Of a stretch of DNA of 64,000 nucleotides, positions 1 through 8,112 are shown piece by piece. The DNA is from Adhaeretor mobilis. Its GTDB lineage: Bacteria > Planctomycetota > Planctomycetia > Pirellulales > Lacipirellulaceae. The notes beneath the pieces were generated by a model that was given only the letters and a program-made list of their open reading frames with translations, was not told the origin of the DNA and searched no databases. The translations under genes and the position numbers were made by a program. The stretch is from NCBI RefSeq assembly GCF_007741515.1, contig NZ_CP036263.1, positions 1,426,001-1,490,000 on the forward strand. Direction: 5' to 3'. Position 1 is the first letter of the stretch. Each line of letters opens with the position of its first letter.

Positions 1-313
1 CAACTTTGTCGAGCGAACCTTCCGGCTTGCGACCGATGTGACCAAACAGTACAAGCTTCCAGCCACGCTCGCGACCGTAGTTGAGCGTATCGACCATCGA
101 ACGTAGGCGGATGTCGCCTTCGCCCACTTTGTCACCCGGCTTGGCATCGACATCCGCGCGGATGAGCACTGGCGTGCCGGCGGGGACATCGGCCAGCGAG
201 TCCAGCTTGGGGATTTCAGCAAGGTAATCATTAAGGTCGAGATCAGGGTTCGCCTCGCGACCGGCGAGGAGCATTTCGATCCAGGATTGCATGTCTTTTT
301 GTGTGACTGGCAT
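1..313 (-). CDS. pgk: Phosphoglycerate kinase, N-terminal part (cut by window edge)
   Basis: The first 104 residues of a cytoplasmic glycolytic kinase that transfers phosphate between 1,3-bisphosphoglycerate and ADP. After a leader of about 45 residues the protein shows VLIRADVDAKPGD and then RLRSMVDTLNYGRERGWKL followed by VLFGHIGRKPEG. These match the PGK pattern 'hRvDhNVP', 'RI...PTI' and 'hhSHLGRP', with Asp in place of Asn and Ile in place of Leu. The start ATG lies at 313 and the gene continues beyond the left edge. Upstream, across 143 bp that hold a hairpin-repeat pair, is a lipoprotein gene on the same strand. PfkA is also encoded in this window (23756). Identification is from motifs only, but the pattern is characteristic. 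Confidence 0.85.
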   Translation of the reverse strand, partial: MPVTQKDMQSWIEMLLAGREANPDLDLNDYLAEIPKLDSLADVPAGTPVLIRADVDAKPGDKVGEGDIRLRSMVDTLNYGRERGWKLVLFGHIGRKPEGSLDKV

Positions 314-354
314 GGTTGGAAGCCTTGTATTAAGTGAATGCTATTTCGTAGTTG

Positions 355-438
355 TTTAGCCGCGGAGCTTGCTGCGTGCTCGGCGTTGGAATCGTTCGCA
401 AGTATCAAACCGCGCGGCGACCAAGGTCGACGGCTAAC
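355..438. repeat. Hairpin repeat pair, family 1 (copy D/D')
   Basis: Two head-to-head arms of the dispersed family-1 repeat fill the gap between the lipoprotein gene and pgk. The left arm begins TTAGCCGCGGAGCTTGCTGC at 356. The right arm, read on the other strand from 438, begins TTAGCCGTCGACCTTGGTCG. Each arm can fold by itself around a central TT (GAGC-TT-GCT and CGACC-TT-GGTCG), and the two arms can also pair with each other. The location between two genes of the same strand fits a transcript-processing or attenuating hairpin, but nothing shows a function. Other copies are at 12534, 14954, 18902, 50975 and 52906. Confidence 0.8.
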
Positions 439-456
439 GGGTGCGTGTGATGTTGG

Positions 457-3018
457 TTACTCTTTCTCTGCGCCTTCCTTCTCTTGCTTGGCGTTTATTT
501 GGGCGGCAGATTGTACCTTCCAAGCGGTGAGACTCTTCGAGCAGCTGACCAACAATATGGCAGAGTCACCGTCGTTTGTCACATCACCCTGGGTCCTACC
601 GCCTGCCATGGCCAGTCCGGTGAGCTCTTCGCCGTAGGAGAACGTATCCACAAGTTGTCCCTCAAGCGTTAACCAATGCATCGAGCCATCCGCCGCCGCT
701 GCTAGCCAGCCCGGTTTGCCGCCCGGCAGACTCACTGGTTGAATTCGCGACACTTGCTGTGCGTACTCACCAGGCGGTAAGTCGTAGGTCCATAGCTCCT
801 CGCCCTTGGCCGTGAAGCCGATGACTCGGTACTTGTTCAAGTCATCGACCACCAGCCCGCACATTGGCGGGTCGGCTTCGGCCGCGTGATCGGGATGCAA
901 AGCTACGTACATGAGCGAATGCTCGGCCACTTGCACCGGTTCACCCCGTTTGCCATCGAGATCTAACGGCAAGATGTTGCCGCGATCGCTGGTACACCAG
1001 TAATGCGCGTGATTGTGACCGGTCTCGGGGAGCTCTGCGATTTGTACCACTTGCTCTAGCGATCGCTCGGTCCACAAACGTTTCCCACGAATGTCGGCTG
1101 CCTGTACTCCCAGTCCGCCCCAGTAACCGACCAACAGCGTTGGCTGGTCGTCTTCTGCTTGGGAAGTGAGAATTGCATCGCCAATGCCTGGGTGCCGTTG
1201 CGTGGGGAAGGCGAGCACATGTTCCCACTGGTTGTTGAAGAGATGCGTTTTCTGCCAACCTACTCCGCCGACAAGCGTCCAGCGGCGCTGCTGGGCATCC
1301 ACGGTAGTTCGCAAGAAGCCGCCCGCTTGCTCCGTGTTATCAGGCAATTCGTGTCGTGCGACCACTTCACCATCCAGGCCGAACTCAACTACCTCTTGCC
1401 CACCGTCAAGCACGAGAACATGCCCCTGCTGGTCGCCACCACTATTGGAGAAGTCAACGACCGACAAATTCCCAGGCCGCTCTAAGTCCTCCTTCTTGCT
1501 CGACCACAGTTCGGTAAGAACCAGCTCTTCCGGCAGCTTCCGTTTGGCAATTTCTGCTCGCATGACTTCAACGTCAACCAGTTTCTTGTCGATGGTGACT
1601 GACTCAAGACGTTTTTGGTAGTCGTTGAGTGTCACCTGATACGCATCGCGTTCCTTTTCAGCGAGGTTGTCTCCATCGAGAGTAGCCTTCACCACGGAGA
1701 CTAGTTCGTCAGCCGTGCGATGCAAACCAATGCGGATGTATTGCAAGCGTCCCTCCTTGTCCAGGAGCAGCGTGGTAGGAGTCACTCTCACTTTCAGGTT
1801 CTTATAGGCACTGTCGGTCGTGTCTCGCAGCACAGGCATCTCGGTACCCCAGTTGCGAAGCGTGCTCTCGACCTTTTCGTTAGAAACTTCCGGCCGATCA
1901 GTGCTCACGGCGTACATGGCGACGCCTTCGTCCTTGAGCTGCTGGTAGGCTTTCTCAAGCACGGGCGTTTGTTGTTTACAAGGCGGGCAACTTGTGAACC
2001 AAATGTCGAGCAGGGCCGGTTTCCCTTTCAAATCGTCGCGGGTGACTTTTTTGCCGTCGAGCGTGACAAACTCAAAATCGTCGACCTCTTCGCCGAGAAA
2101 CTCTGGCGGCCCAGGAGGTGGGGGGAGCAGGAACTGCGATACGAGACGCGTTCCTTCGGGCACCTCACGCTCGAAGGCATTACGCTTGATGGGCACGTCC
2201 AGCACCTGGTTCAAGTAGTCAATCCAGAAGCTCGACTGCGTCAGGTCGTACCGCGTAGCCAGTGGGTCGTTGATGCTCTCCGAGGGAAGTTCCATACGAT
2301 GCAAGTAGTAAGTCTCGGTGTCGATCCACAACACACGCTTGCCCGCTGCGGTATCGTAGGCCACGCGATAGCACTCGCGGTCGTTTAGTTCTTCCAAACC
2401 GAGTCGATACGGTTTGCTATCTCCCTCGAAGAGTGGCGGTGCGTTTTCTGTTGCAGGTTCGCTGACTTCTCGCTTGGAACTCAGCAGCATTGCCAGTGGC
2501 GGATGCATTTCGCCACCGGGAAGGTTGTCTGCTAATGCCTCTCGTAGTTGTGGCTCGGGAGCGAGGTTACCAGCCGTTAGCCGGAGCGGAGCAACGGTCT
2601 CATAGATTTGATTCGGGAAGAGGCTGGCCGCTGCGCGGAGCACGGTGCCGTTAGAAACAAGTTCAAACGACATGGGCTCAGGTACTAGAGGAGAGATCGT
2701 CTCGTAGGAAAACCGCAAGAGGTTGGGTCGCTTGTAGGCAATCGCAATCGATTCGTGCGGAAGTTCCCGCTCGACGCCTTCCCCACGAACCACATACTCC
2801 TGAACGGTTTCGGCGTTGACCGAAAGGGAATCCGCAGCGGCGTAGGTTGCTTGCATCTTCGCCACGATATCCTTCGCGGCAGGCCCTGGTAGCGTCTTCT
2901 TACTCGAATTGGACGCCTGTGTTGCGTTTTTGTCGGCGCAACCAGCGGTGGCCACAGTAACAAGTGCCAAGATTGCGCAGTACTTACGGCAAGTCGCCAG
3001 TGATGAAAACTGTGTCAT
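457..3018 (-). CDS. Lipoprotein with central TlpA-type thioredoxin domain and C-terminal propeller-like region
   Basis: An 853-residue exported protein. Residues 1-27 form a lipoprotein signal peptide ending in TAGC with the lipidated Cys at 27. Residues about 40-300 resemble lipoprotein-carrier/DUF2092-type beta domains (YKRPNLLRFSYE, then VLWIDTETYYLHRME). Residues about 308-448 are a TlpA/ResA-type thioredoxin fold with the redox motif CPPC at 344-347 and the cis-proline strand RVTPTTLLLD. Residues about 500-840 carry repeated WTL/W-hydrophobic strands like a beta-propeller. The predicted role is a periplasmic thiol-disulfide protein that also senses or carries an outer-membrane lipid or polymer. 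That role is inference; the domain assignments rest on motifs. The gene is divergent from the LarA-like gene at 3344. Confidence 0.75.
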   Translation of the reverse strand: MTQFSSLATCRKYCAILALVTVATAGCADKNATQASNSSKKTLPGPAAKDIVAKMQATYAAADSLSVNAETVQEYVVRGEGVERELPHESIAIAYKRPNLLRFSYETISPLVPEPMSFELVSNGTVLRAAASLFPNQIYETVAPLRLTAGNLAPEPQLREALADNLPGGEMHPPLAMLLSSKREVSEPATENAPPLFEGDSKPYRLGLEELNDRECYRVAYDTAAGKRVLWIDTETYYLHRMELPSESINDPLATRYDLTQSSFWIDYLNQVLDVPIKRNAFEREVPEGTRLVSQFLLPPPPGPPEFLGEEVDDFEFVTLDGKKVTRDDLKGKPALLDIWFTSCPPCKQQTPVLEKAYQQLKDEGVAMYAVSTDRPEVSNEKVESTLRNWGTEMPVLRDTTDSAYKNLKVRVTPTTLLLDKEGRLQYIRIGLHRTADELVSVVKATLDGDNLAEKERDAYQVTLNDYQKRLESVTIDKKLVDVEVMRAEIAKRKLPEELVLTELWSSKKEDLERPGNLSVVDFSNSGGDQQGHVLVLDGGQEVVEFGLDGEVVARHELPDNTEQAGGFLRTTVDAQQRRWTLVGGVGWQKTHLFNNQWEHVLAFPTQRHPGIGDAILTSQAEDDQPTLLVGYWGGLGVQAADIRGKRLWTERSLEQVVQIAELPETGHNHAHYWCTSDRGNILPLDLDGKRGEPVQVAEHSLMYVALHPDHAAEADPPMCGLVVDDLNKYRVIGFTAKGEELWTYDLPPGEYAQQVSRIQPVSLPGGKPGWLAAAADGSMHWLTLEGQLVDTFSYGEELTGLAMAGGRTQGDVTNDGDSAILLVSCSKSLTAWKVQSAAQINAKQEKEGAEKE

Positions 3019-3343
3019 GCGGGTTGTCCTTAACCAGGGGCAAGCAATGCGGAAGCCGCTAGTGGTTGAAAATACTGGTCAGAGAATTGTGGGAGCTGGT
3101 TCGTTTTCAGTGGTTCCCCGGCACTTGACCAGAGGTGAGTCCTGCGCGTCAAATAAACAAGCTGAGACTAGCAGCAGTAAGTCCCTAAAAATACCAGAAG
3201 CGGTAAGCAAGGCAAAGTGGACGACGGCCACGGGCCAAGTCAGACAACTCCCCCTGCCTACCTGTGTTAACGCATTATTTGGATGAGCCTCTGGATACGA
3301 GCCATCCTCTAGCTAGACCAATTCCCAGCCGAACGATGAGAGC
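3019..3343. other. Divergent intergenic region without a gene
   Basis: This is 325 bp between the divergently transcribed lipoprotein gene and the LarA-like gene, so promoters for both must lie here. No convincing -35/-10 pair, repeat or small coding region was found. The only longer reading frame crossing it has the composition of non-coding DNA. Confidence 0.6.
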
Positions 3344-4660
3344 ATGAGCCTGAAGATTCACTATGGTGAGCAGAACTCCTGCCAGTTAAGCAGCGATACG
3401 GTTTCGGTTGTCGAACCAAGCGATGCGAAATCGCTTCCCAAGATCGCCGAAGCCGTTCGCGCGGGGCTTGCCAAGCCCATTGGCTTTCCACCACTGGTGG
3501 ATACGACTGTACCTGGCGATACCGTGGCAGTGGCCGTTTCGCAGCGCATTCCGCAGGCCGAACAAGTCGTACTGGGCGCGATTGCCGCGCTCATGGATGC
3601 TGGGGTCGAGCCGCGCGACATTGCCGTAGTCACCACGGTGAAGTTCAGCGACGAGGCGACTCTCACTCAGGGCATCGACGAACTCTCGGCCGGTGGCGTG
3701 CAGTTTGTACTGCACGAGCCCCACAAGGTTTCTGAGGAGAGTGTTTCCGAGGGCAGCGTTTCCGAAGACAGTGCTCCTGAGAAGAATGTTACCGGGCAGC
3801 AGGAGGAAGCTACCGCCATGGTGGGTATCATGAGCGACGATCAGCCGTTGCGCTTCCATCGTATTATCGCGGAGGCTGACTTCGTGCTGCCGATCGGGTT
3901 GAGTGAACCGCAAAGAGCTGTCCACGCTGAGGCAACGATGCAAGCGAGCAAGTTCGCGTCTCTCTATCCTGAATTCTCCGACGCCGCCACAATCGCCCGG
4001 TTTAGCAAGAACCAAAACAAACCGGCACCCAAGTCGCGTGAGAAACTCTACAAGCAGCAAGAAGAATCAGGCTGGCTATTGGGCGTGCTGTGCATTGTGC
4101 AAGTGGTGGCTAGCAAGGGGAATGACATCGCGGCTGTATTTGCCGGCGATGCTATCGACGTGACCAAGGCAGCCACGCAGCACAGCGAAGCAGCGTGGTG
4201 TCCGGTATCAGAGCAGCAAGCGGATCTTGTGATCGCCGCCGTTAGCGGTACTCAACAGCAAACCTGGCAAAATGTCGCCCAAGCCATCCATGCAGCCGAA
4301 CGGCTCGTTTCGCCCGGCGGGGCGATTGCCATTCTCACCGAGTTGAAAGAAAAACCTCGCGGCGGCTTGCGGCGTTTGCGCAATGCCGATGACCTAGCCG
4401 AAGTACAACGGAAGCTCGTGCGCGATGAAGACGAGTACGCGGGTCCCGCCTTGCAGTTGGCTCAAGCTCTCGAAAACGGCCCGGTATTTCTGATGAGCAA
4501 ACTCCCACTAGCGGAAGTCGAGTCCCTGGGAATCACGCCCATCGCCAACGAAACAGAACTTCAGCGATTGGTGAGCAATCACGATAAAACGATTGTCATC
4601 GAAGAGGCCCATCGGCTCGTGCCGCGCTTGGCAGGTGACGCGTCGGCTACTAGCAACTAG
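3344..4660 (+). CDS. LarA-like (lactate racemase N-terminal domain family) protein, probably not a racemase
   Basis: A 438-residue cytoplasmic protein whose first half follows the LarA/DUF2088 fold: PIGFPPLVDTTVPGDTVAVA, then LDAGVEPRDIAVVTT-like strand order, then ADFVLPIGLSEP. LarA is a nickel-pincer-cofactor enzyme with a catalytic Lys attached to the cofactor and active-site His residues. Here the usual 'ATG-HR' segment reads TTVKFSDEATL, and the 'PH..GFSGGrK' segment reads EPQRAVHAEATMQASKF, so the cofactor-binding Lys/His set seems lost. Residues 129-155 are a low-complexity acidic insertion with repeats of 'VSE-S'. The start ATG at 3344 lies after GATGAGAGC. The gene is followed by ygfZ-like 4707. 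The family is fairly sure, the function unknown. Confidence 0.6.
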   Translation: MSLKIHYGEQNSCQLSSDTVSVVEPSDAKSLPKIAEAVRAGLAKPIGFPPLVDTTVPGDTVAVAVSQRIPQAEQVVLGAIAALMDAGVEPRDIAVVTTVKFSDEATLTQGIDELSAGGVQFVLHEPHKVSEESVSEGSVSEDSAPEKNVTGQQEEATAMVGIMSDDQPLRFHRIIAEADFVLPIGLSEPQRAVHAEATMQASKFASLYPEFSDAATIARFSKNQNKPAPKSREKLYKQQEESGWLLGVLCIVQVVASKGNDIAAVFAGDAIDVTKAATQHSEAAWCPVSEQQADLVIAAVSGTQQQTWQNVAQAIHAAERLVSPGGAIAILTELKEKPRGGLRRLRNADDLAEVQRKLVRDEDEYAGPALQLAQALENGPVFLMSKLPLAEVESLGITPIANETELQRLVSNHDKTIVIEEAHRLVPRLAGDASATSN

Positions 4661-4706
4661 CTACCATTCAATCATCAGCGTCCGGTTACTCGGGCTTAAT
4701 ACTTCA

Positions 4707-5612
4707 ATGCTCTCTGAACAAGCCACCAAAGAATACGAATCGCTCACCACAGGTGTCGGGCGTGTGGAACTCACCGACTGGACTACGGTACGGCTCAGTG
4801 GCGACGACCGAGCGAGCTTCCTACACAATCTCTGCACGAACGACATCAAGAGCCTGCAACCAGGCGACCAGTGCGAGGCATTTCTCACCGATGTGAAAGG
4901 TAAGATCGTCGCGCACGTGTTGGTGTTTTCCGCAGCAGAGCAGTTGATCCTGCTCACAGTCCCCGGTCAGGGCAATGTGATTGTTTCTCACCTCGACAGG
5001 TACCTCATTCGAGAAAATGTAGAATTGTCTGACGATAGCAATGATCGGAGTTGGTCAATTATCGCTGGAGAGGGGCTCGCGAAATCCGCTGCGACCATAC
5101 AAGCACTTCTTTGCCCTCTGGTGCCAGCGCCGGCTTATCTCTTGGCAAGAGCCGCGGAGCATCAGCCGTTGGAAGGGGAGATGCTTGCACGAATGGATGC
5201 CAGCGATTGCGGCCCCGATGTCCTTAACGCCCTTCGTATCGAAGCCGGCTGGCCACTGTTCGGTACGGATTTCGATGGCACCAACTTGCCGCAGGAGATC
5301 GCCCGCAACGAGTCGGCCATCCACTTCAACAAGGGTTGCTACCTAGGGCAAGAAACCATCGCCCGCATCGATGCCCTTGGCCGCGTCAACCAGGAACTAC
5401 GTCAAGTGAAGTTAGCCCACGCCGTCCCGGCGGCGCTTCCTATTGATGTGTTTCTCAAGGAGAAGAAGGTCGGTCGACTCACGTCTGCCAGCTACTCGCC
5501 TAAGCATGAAGCAGTCGTCGGCATCGCCATGCTGCGCCGCGAAGCGTTGGACGACTCCAGTGCAGTGCTACTTTGCGATGGTGCCCCGCTCTCTATCCTG
5601 AATCGCGATTAA
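4707..5612 (+). CDS. ygfZ: YgfZ/GcvT-like folate-binding protein
   Basis: A 301-residue cytoplasmic protein of the tetrahydrofolate-binding YgfZ family, which supports repair or assembly of Fe-S enzymes (for example the tRNA methylthiotransferase MiaB in E. coli). The family signature K-G-C-Y-x-G-Q-E is intact at residues 209-216 (KGCYLGQE). The N-terminal half has FLHNLCTNDIKSLQPGD and TDVKGKIVAHVLV, as in GcvT-like barrels. The ATG at 4707 was chosen because the protein then begins one helix before the conserved core; an ATG at 4593 in the same frame would overlap the upstream gene. Its stop TAA shares the palindrome TTAA with the stop of the convergent gene at 5609. Confidence 0.85.
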   Translation: MLSEQATKEYESLTTGVGRVELTDWTTVRLSGDDRASFLHNLCTNDIKSLQPGDQCEAFLTDVKGKIVAHVLVFSAAEQLILLTVPGQGNVIVSHLDRYLIRENVELSDDSNDRSWSIIAGEGLAKSAATIQALLCPLVPAPAYLLARAAEHQPLEGEMLARMDASDCGPDVLNALRIEAGWPLFGTDFDGTNLPQEIARNESAIHFNKGCYLGQETIARIDALGRVNQELRQVKLAHAVPAALPIDVFLKEKKVGRLTSASYSPKHEAVVGIAMLRREALDDSSAVLLCDGAPLSILNRD

Positions 5613-6091
5613 CTTACCCGAGCGGAATTTGCCAGCGTCGGCTCCTCGAACTCAGCGAACCAGCCAGTGAGCTTCGACAATCCGTCACTACCTTTGGGAA
5701 CTTCGCCCAGCAACTTGAATTGGTTGGAGGCGATAGCCTCTCGCAACGAGGCCAACCGTTCCGACAGTTCCTCAAGAAATCGCACCTGCTCACCGGCTGA
5801 TAGCTCAGTACGAGATAATTTCATTGCTCCCGCTACGTTGCGGCGTTCCACCTTGCGCAACTTCCCAGCTGCAACGTCATAGAGTTGCCCCCCGGAGTAA
5901 GCCCGCCGTAATTGCTTCTCGCGATTGAAGTGAAAGGCGGGGTCTTCATCGAAGTAGAGGCTCAACGCCTCACCTCGAAACCCGGCAAAGATTGGCACTT
6001 CGGGCGAGTTACTCAAGCCTAACTTCACACGCGGTACCAGCGCGACGGCGTCTCGCAGCAAGTCTTCACGTTTGTGTGTCTCGCGAGCCAT
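5609..6091 (-). CDS. Conserved-looking hypothetical protein (160 aa)
   Basis: A soluble 160-residue protein with no signal peptide or membrane segment. It holds a beta-rich first half (VPIFAGFRGEALSLYFDED, then FHFNREKQLRRAYSGG) and a helical, charged second half (FLEELSERLASLREAIASNQ) likely to form a coiled coil. No family was recognised. Codon third positions are GC-rich as in its neighbours, which supports coding. It is convergent with ygfZ-like 4707, the two stop codons overlapping at 5609-5612, and is 91 bp from the end of the HD-GYP gene's side. Confidence 0.6.
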   Translation of the reverse strand: MARETHKREDLLRDAVALVPRVKLGLSNSPEVPIFAGFRGEALSLYFDEDPAFHFNREKQLRRAYSGGQLYDVAAGKLRKVERRNVAGAMKLSRTELSAGEQVRFLEELSERLASLREAIASNQFKLLGEVPKGSDGLSKLTGWFAEFEEPTLANSARVS

Positions 6092-6182
6092 CAGTAAGAA
6101 CCAAACAGGCCAGGGGGAGAATTAGACAGGGTAGTCAAGAACAGAAGCAATCTTGTCGATCCTGTAAATTCTGTCAGAAACC

Positions 6183-7928
6183 CTACGACTTGGAAACTGG
6201 AGCCAAACCGCCTGTCAGAACATTATTCGGGTCTGTCGCAGAGATCTCACGAATTTCTTCACGCACGGCAAAGAATGCCTCGACCACGTTCTTGTCCCAT
6301 TGCTGGCCTGCGCCGTTTCTTAAGATGGCGTCAAGTTTCTCGACTGGCATACCTTTGCGATACGGCCGGTCGCTGCCCATCGCGTCGTAAGCATCGGCTA
6401 CGGCGACAATTCTAGCCAGCAGTGGTATTTCATTGCCTCGTAGGTGATGTGGATACCCCATGCCGTCCCACGATTCGTGATGATGCAGCACCAGTGGCAA
6501 GATATTATCCAATTGGCGGACGCCCTTGAGGATGTCGTAACCAAATTGGGGATGTTGCTTGATGTGCTCAAATTCTTCGGCGGTAAGCTCACCCGGCTTA
6601 TTGAGAACTTGATCATCGATACCGATTTTTCCGATATCGTGCAGCAACCCGCCCAGATAGATGGTTTCGATTTCTTCCTTGGAAAGCCCTAGGTGTTCTG
6701 CCAAGCAAACCGAAACCCTCGCCACTCGATCACTATGACCAGAGGTGTAACGATCTTTCGCATCAATGGCCGAAGTGAGCGCATGCACGGCACTTGAGAA
6801 CAATTGTTCCTGATCGCTAAAGCGTCGTAAATTGCTGCTGTGTACGCTCAAGATGGTGCCAGCGCTGGCTAGCAGTTGCGACTCGACTGAACCAAACTCT
6901 TTCAGTTCTGCCTGCTCCGAGCCGCGATGGTTGAGCGCCAGCAACCACCCTTGTTGCCGGTCCGCTTGGTTGAGCGGCACGCAAATTAATTCCCGCACTG
7001 TCGGGTAGTACCAAGTTGGTAGCGACGTCTCAGCCCGACTCAACACCATGGTCCGTTTGGAAATTTTCGGATTGAGACGATGCGTAAATTCAATGAGCGA
7101 ATTAAGATCGATCGGGCATTCGCCGTAGGTTAGCACATCGACCGAATCCCCCAGTTGCAATTCATACTCGCCTGGGTTTTCCGCTTGCCGTGCCACAACG
7201 GCCAAGCATTGTGCAGGAATCGAGTCGCTCAGCCAACGTAGCGCGTCCTGCCAGAGCGTCGCTTCGTTCTGGGCCACATGAAGTTGACCGGTAATCCGAT
7301 GCAAAAGATCAAGTTCGACATACGTATCGTCTGCATGAGCAATGGCCTCGTCGCGCTGGTTGCGCATTTTACTGACGGCAAGATCTTGCGTGAGGTTCTC
7401 AAGCGAGATCTCTGCTACTTGAGTGAGCAGCCTCACCGGCCAGACTTCTATTTGTCGAACAGCGGCCAATGCACGCGAGGCGTCCATGTCAAAGACTTTG
7501 GCTGCCTGAGCGATTTCCGTTTCACAAGAGACTAACGCGGTAACAAACAGCGCTACCGCAACATAATCTTGCCCACATTCGAGGCTGTCCAGCGGAATGG
7601 CAAGCAGTGCGAGGGGTGATTCCTCCTCGATAATCTCTGGCGTGCCCCGCTGTGCGACTTCTTTGAGCACGGAAAGATGATTGTAGACATCGTAATGCAG
7701 TATCGCAGGCGATGTCCGGACCAATTCGCCCGTGTCGGCACAAACAAGCGAAAACGGTCGGTCAAACGTGCGTTCGAGCTTGCGAATCGCCACTTCCAGT
7801 CGGGCCGGACAGGCGCGTACACCACCCAATTTCGCCGACACGTCGACGGGGGATTCTTGCGCAAGGATATCCTGGCTGAGTAAAGGCACGAAAGCAGTTG
7901 GGGGATACGGCGGGACCAGCGCAGGCAT
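6183..7928 (-). CDS. HD-GYP domain cyclic-di-GMP phosphodiesterase with GAF-like region
   Basis: A 581-residue soluble signalling protein. The C-terminal domain (about 385-545) is HD-GYP: GHSDRVARV, the metal pair in HDIGKIG at 430, LNKPGELT, then HHHESWDGMGYP at about 482-493 and DAYDAM. In this family the domain hydrolyses c-di-GMP to pGpG or GMP. The stretch at about 200-370 (LLHRITGQLHVAQNEATLWQ, later ICVPLNQADRQQGWLLALNH) is GAF-like and probably the sensory part. The N-terminal 190 residues are unassigned. All catalytic residues seem present, so an active enzyme is expected. The gene stands alone on its strand between short gaps of 91 and 184 bp. Confidence 0.88.
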   Translation of the reverse strand: MPALVPPYPPTAFVPLLSQDILAQESPVDVSAKLGGVRACPARLEVAIRKLERTFDRPFSLVCADTGELVRTSPAILHYDVYNHLSVLKEVAQRGTPEIIEEESPLALLAIPLDSLECGQDYVAVALFVTALVSCETEIAQAAKVFDMDASRALAAVRQIEVWPVRLLTQVAEISLENLTQDLAVSKMRNQRDEAIAHADDTYVELDLLHRITGQLHVAQNEATLWQDALRWLSDSIPAQCLAVVARQAENPGEYELQLGDSVDVLTYGECPIDLNSLIEFTHRLNPKISKRTMVLSRAETSLPTWYYPTVRELICVPLNQADRQQGWLLALNHRGSEQAELKEFGSVESQLLASAGTILSVHSSNLRRFSDQEQLFSSAVHALTSAIDAKDRYTSGHSDRVARVSVCLAEHLGLSKEEIETIYLGGLLHDIGKIGIDDQVLNKPGELTAEEFEHIKQHPQFGYDILKGVRQLDNILPLVLHHHESWDGMGYPHHLRGNEIPLLARIVAVADAYDAMGSDRPYRKGMPVEKLDAILRNGAGQQWDKNVVEAFFAVREEIREISATDPNNVLTGGLAPVSKS

Positions 7929-8112
7929 GACAAGGCATGCAGGCTAGTGGTTACTGAGAGATCTTGTGGAGCCGAGACTGTGGTGCAGGGAAAGAATGAG
8001 GGCGCAACTGCGCTAAGGTCGGGATTGGTCGAACGATTTACGGGTAGCCGTCCCGCAGCGGCGGAGAATGCAACGGCAGTAACGATTACACAGGCCAGCT
8101 GCTCTCGTTGAG

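Noticed and set aside
2569..2587. Further family-1 repeat copy (CCGTTAGCCGGAG)
   Set aside because: Only the first seven bases match and it lies within conserved coding sequence of the lipoprotein; no hairpin around CTTG.
4593..4706. Upstream start for the ygfZ-like gene
   Set aside because: It would overlap the LarA-like gene by 68 bp and encode a leader with no protein-like features.
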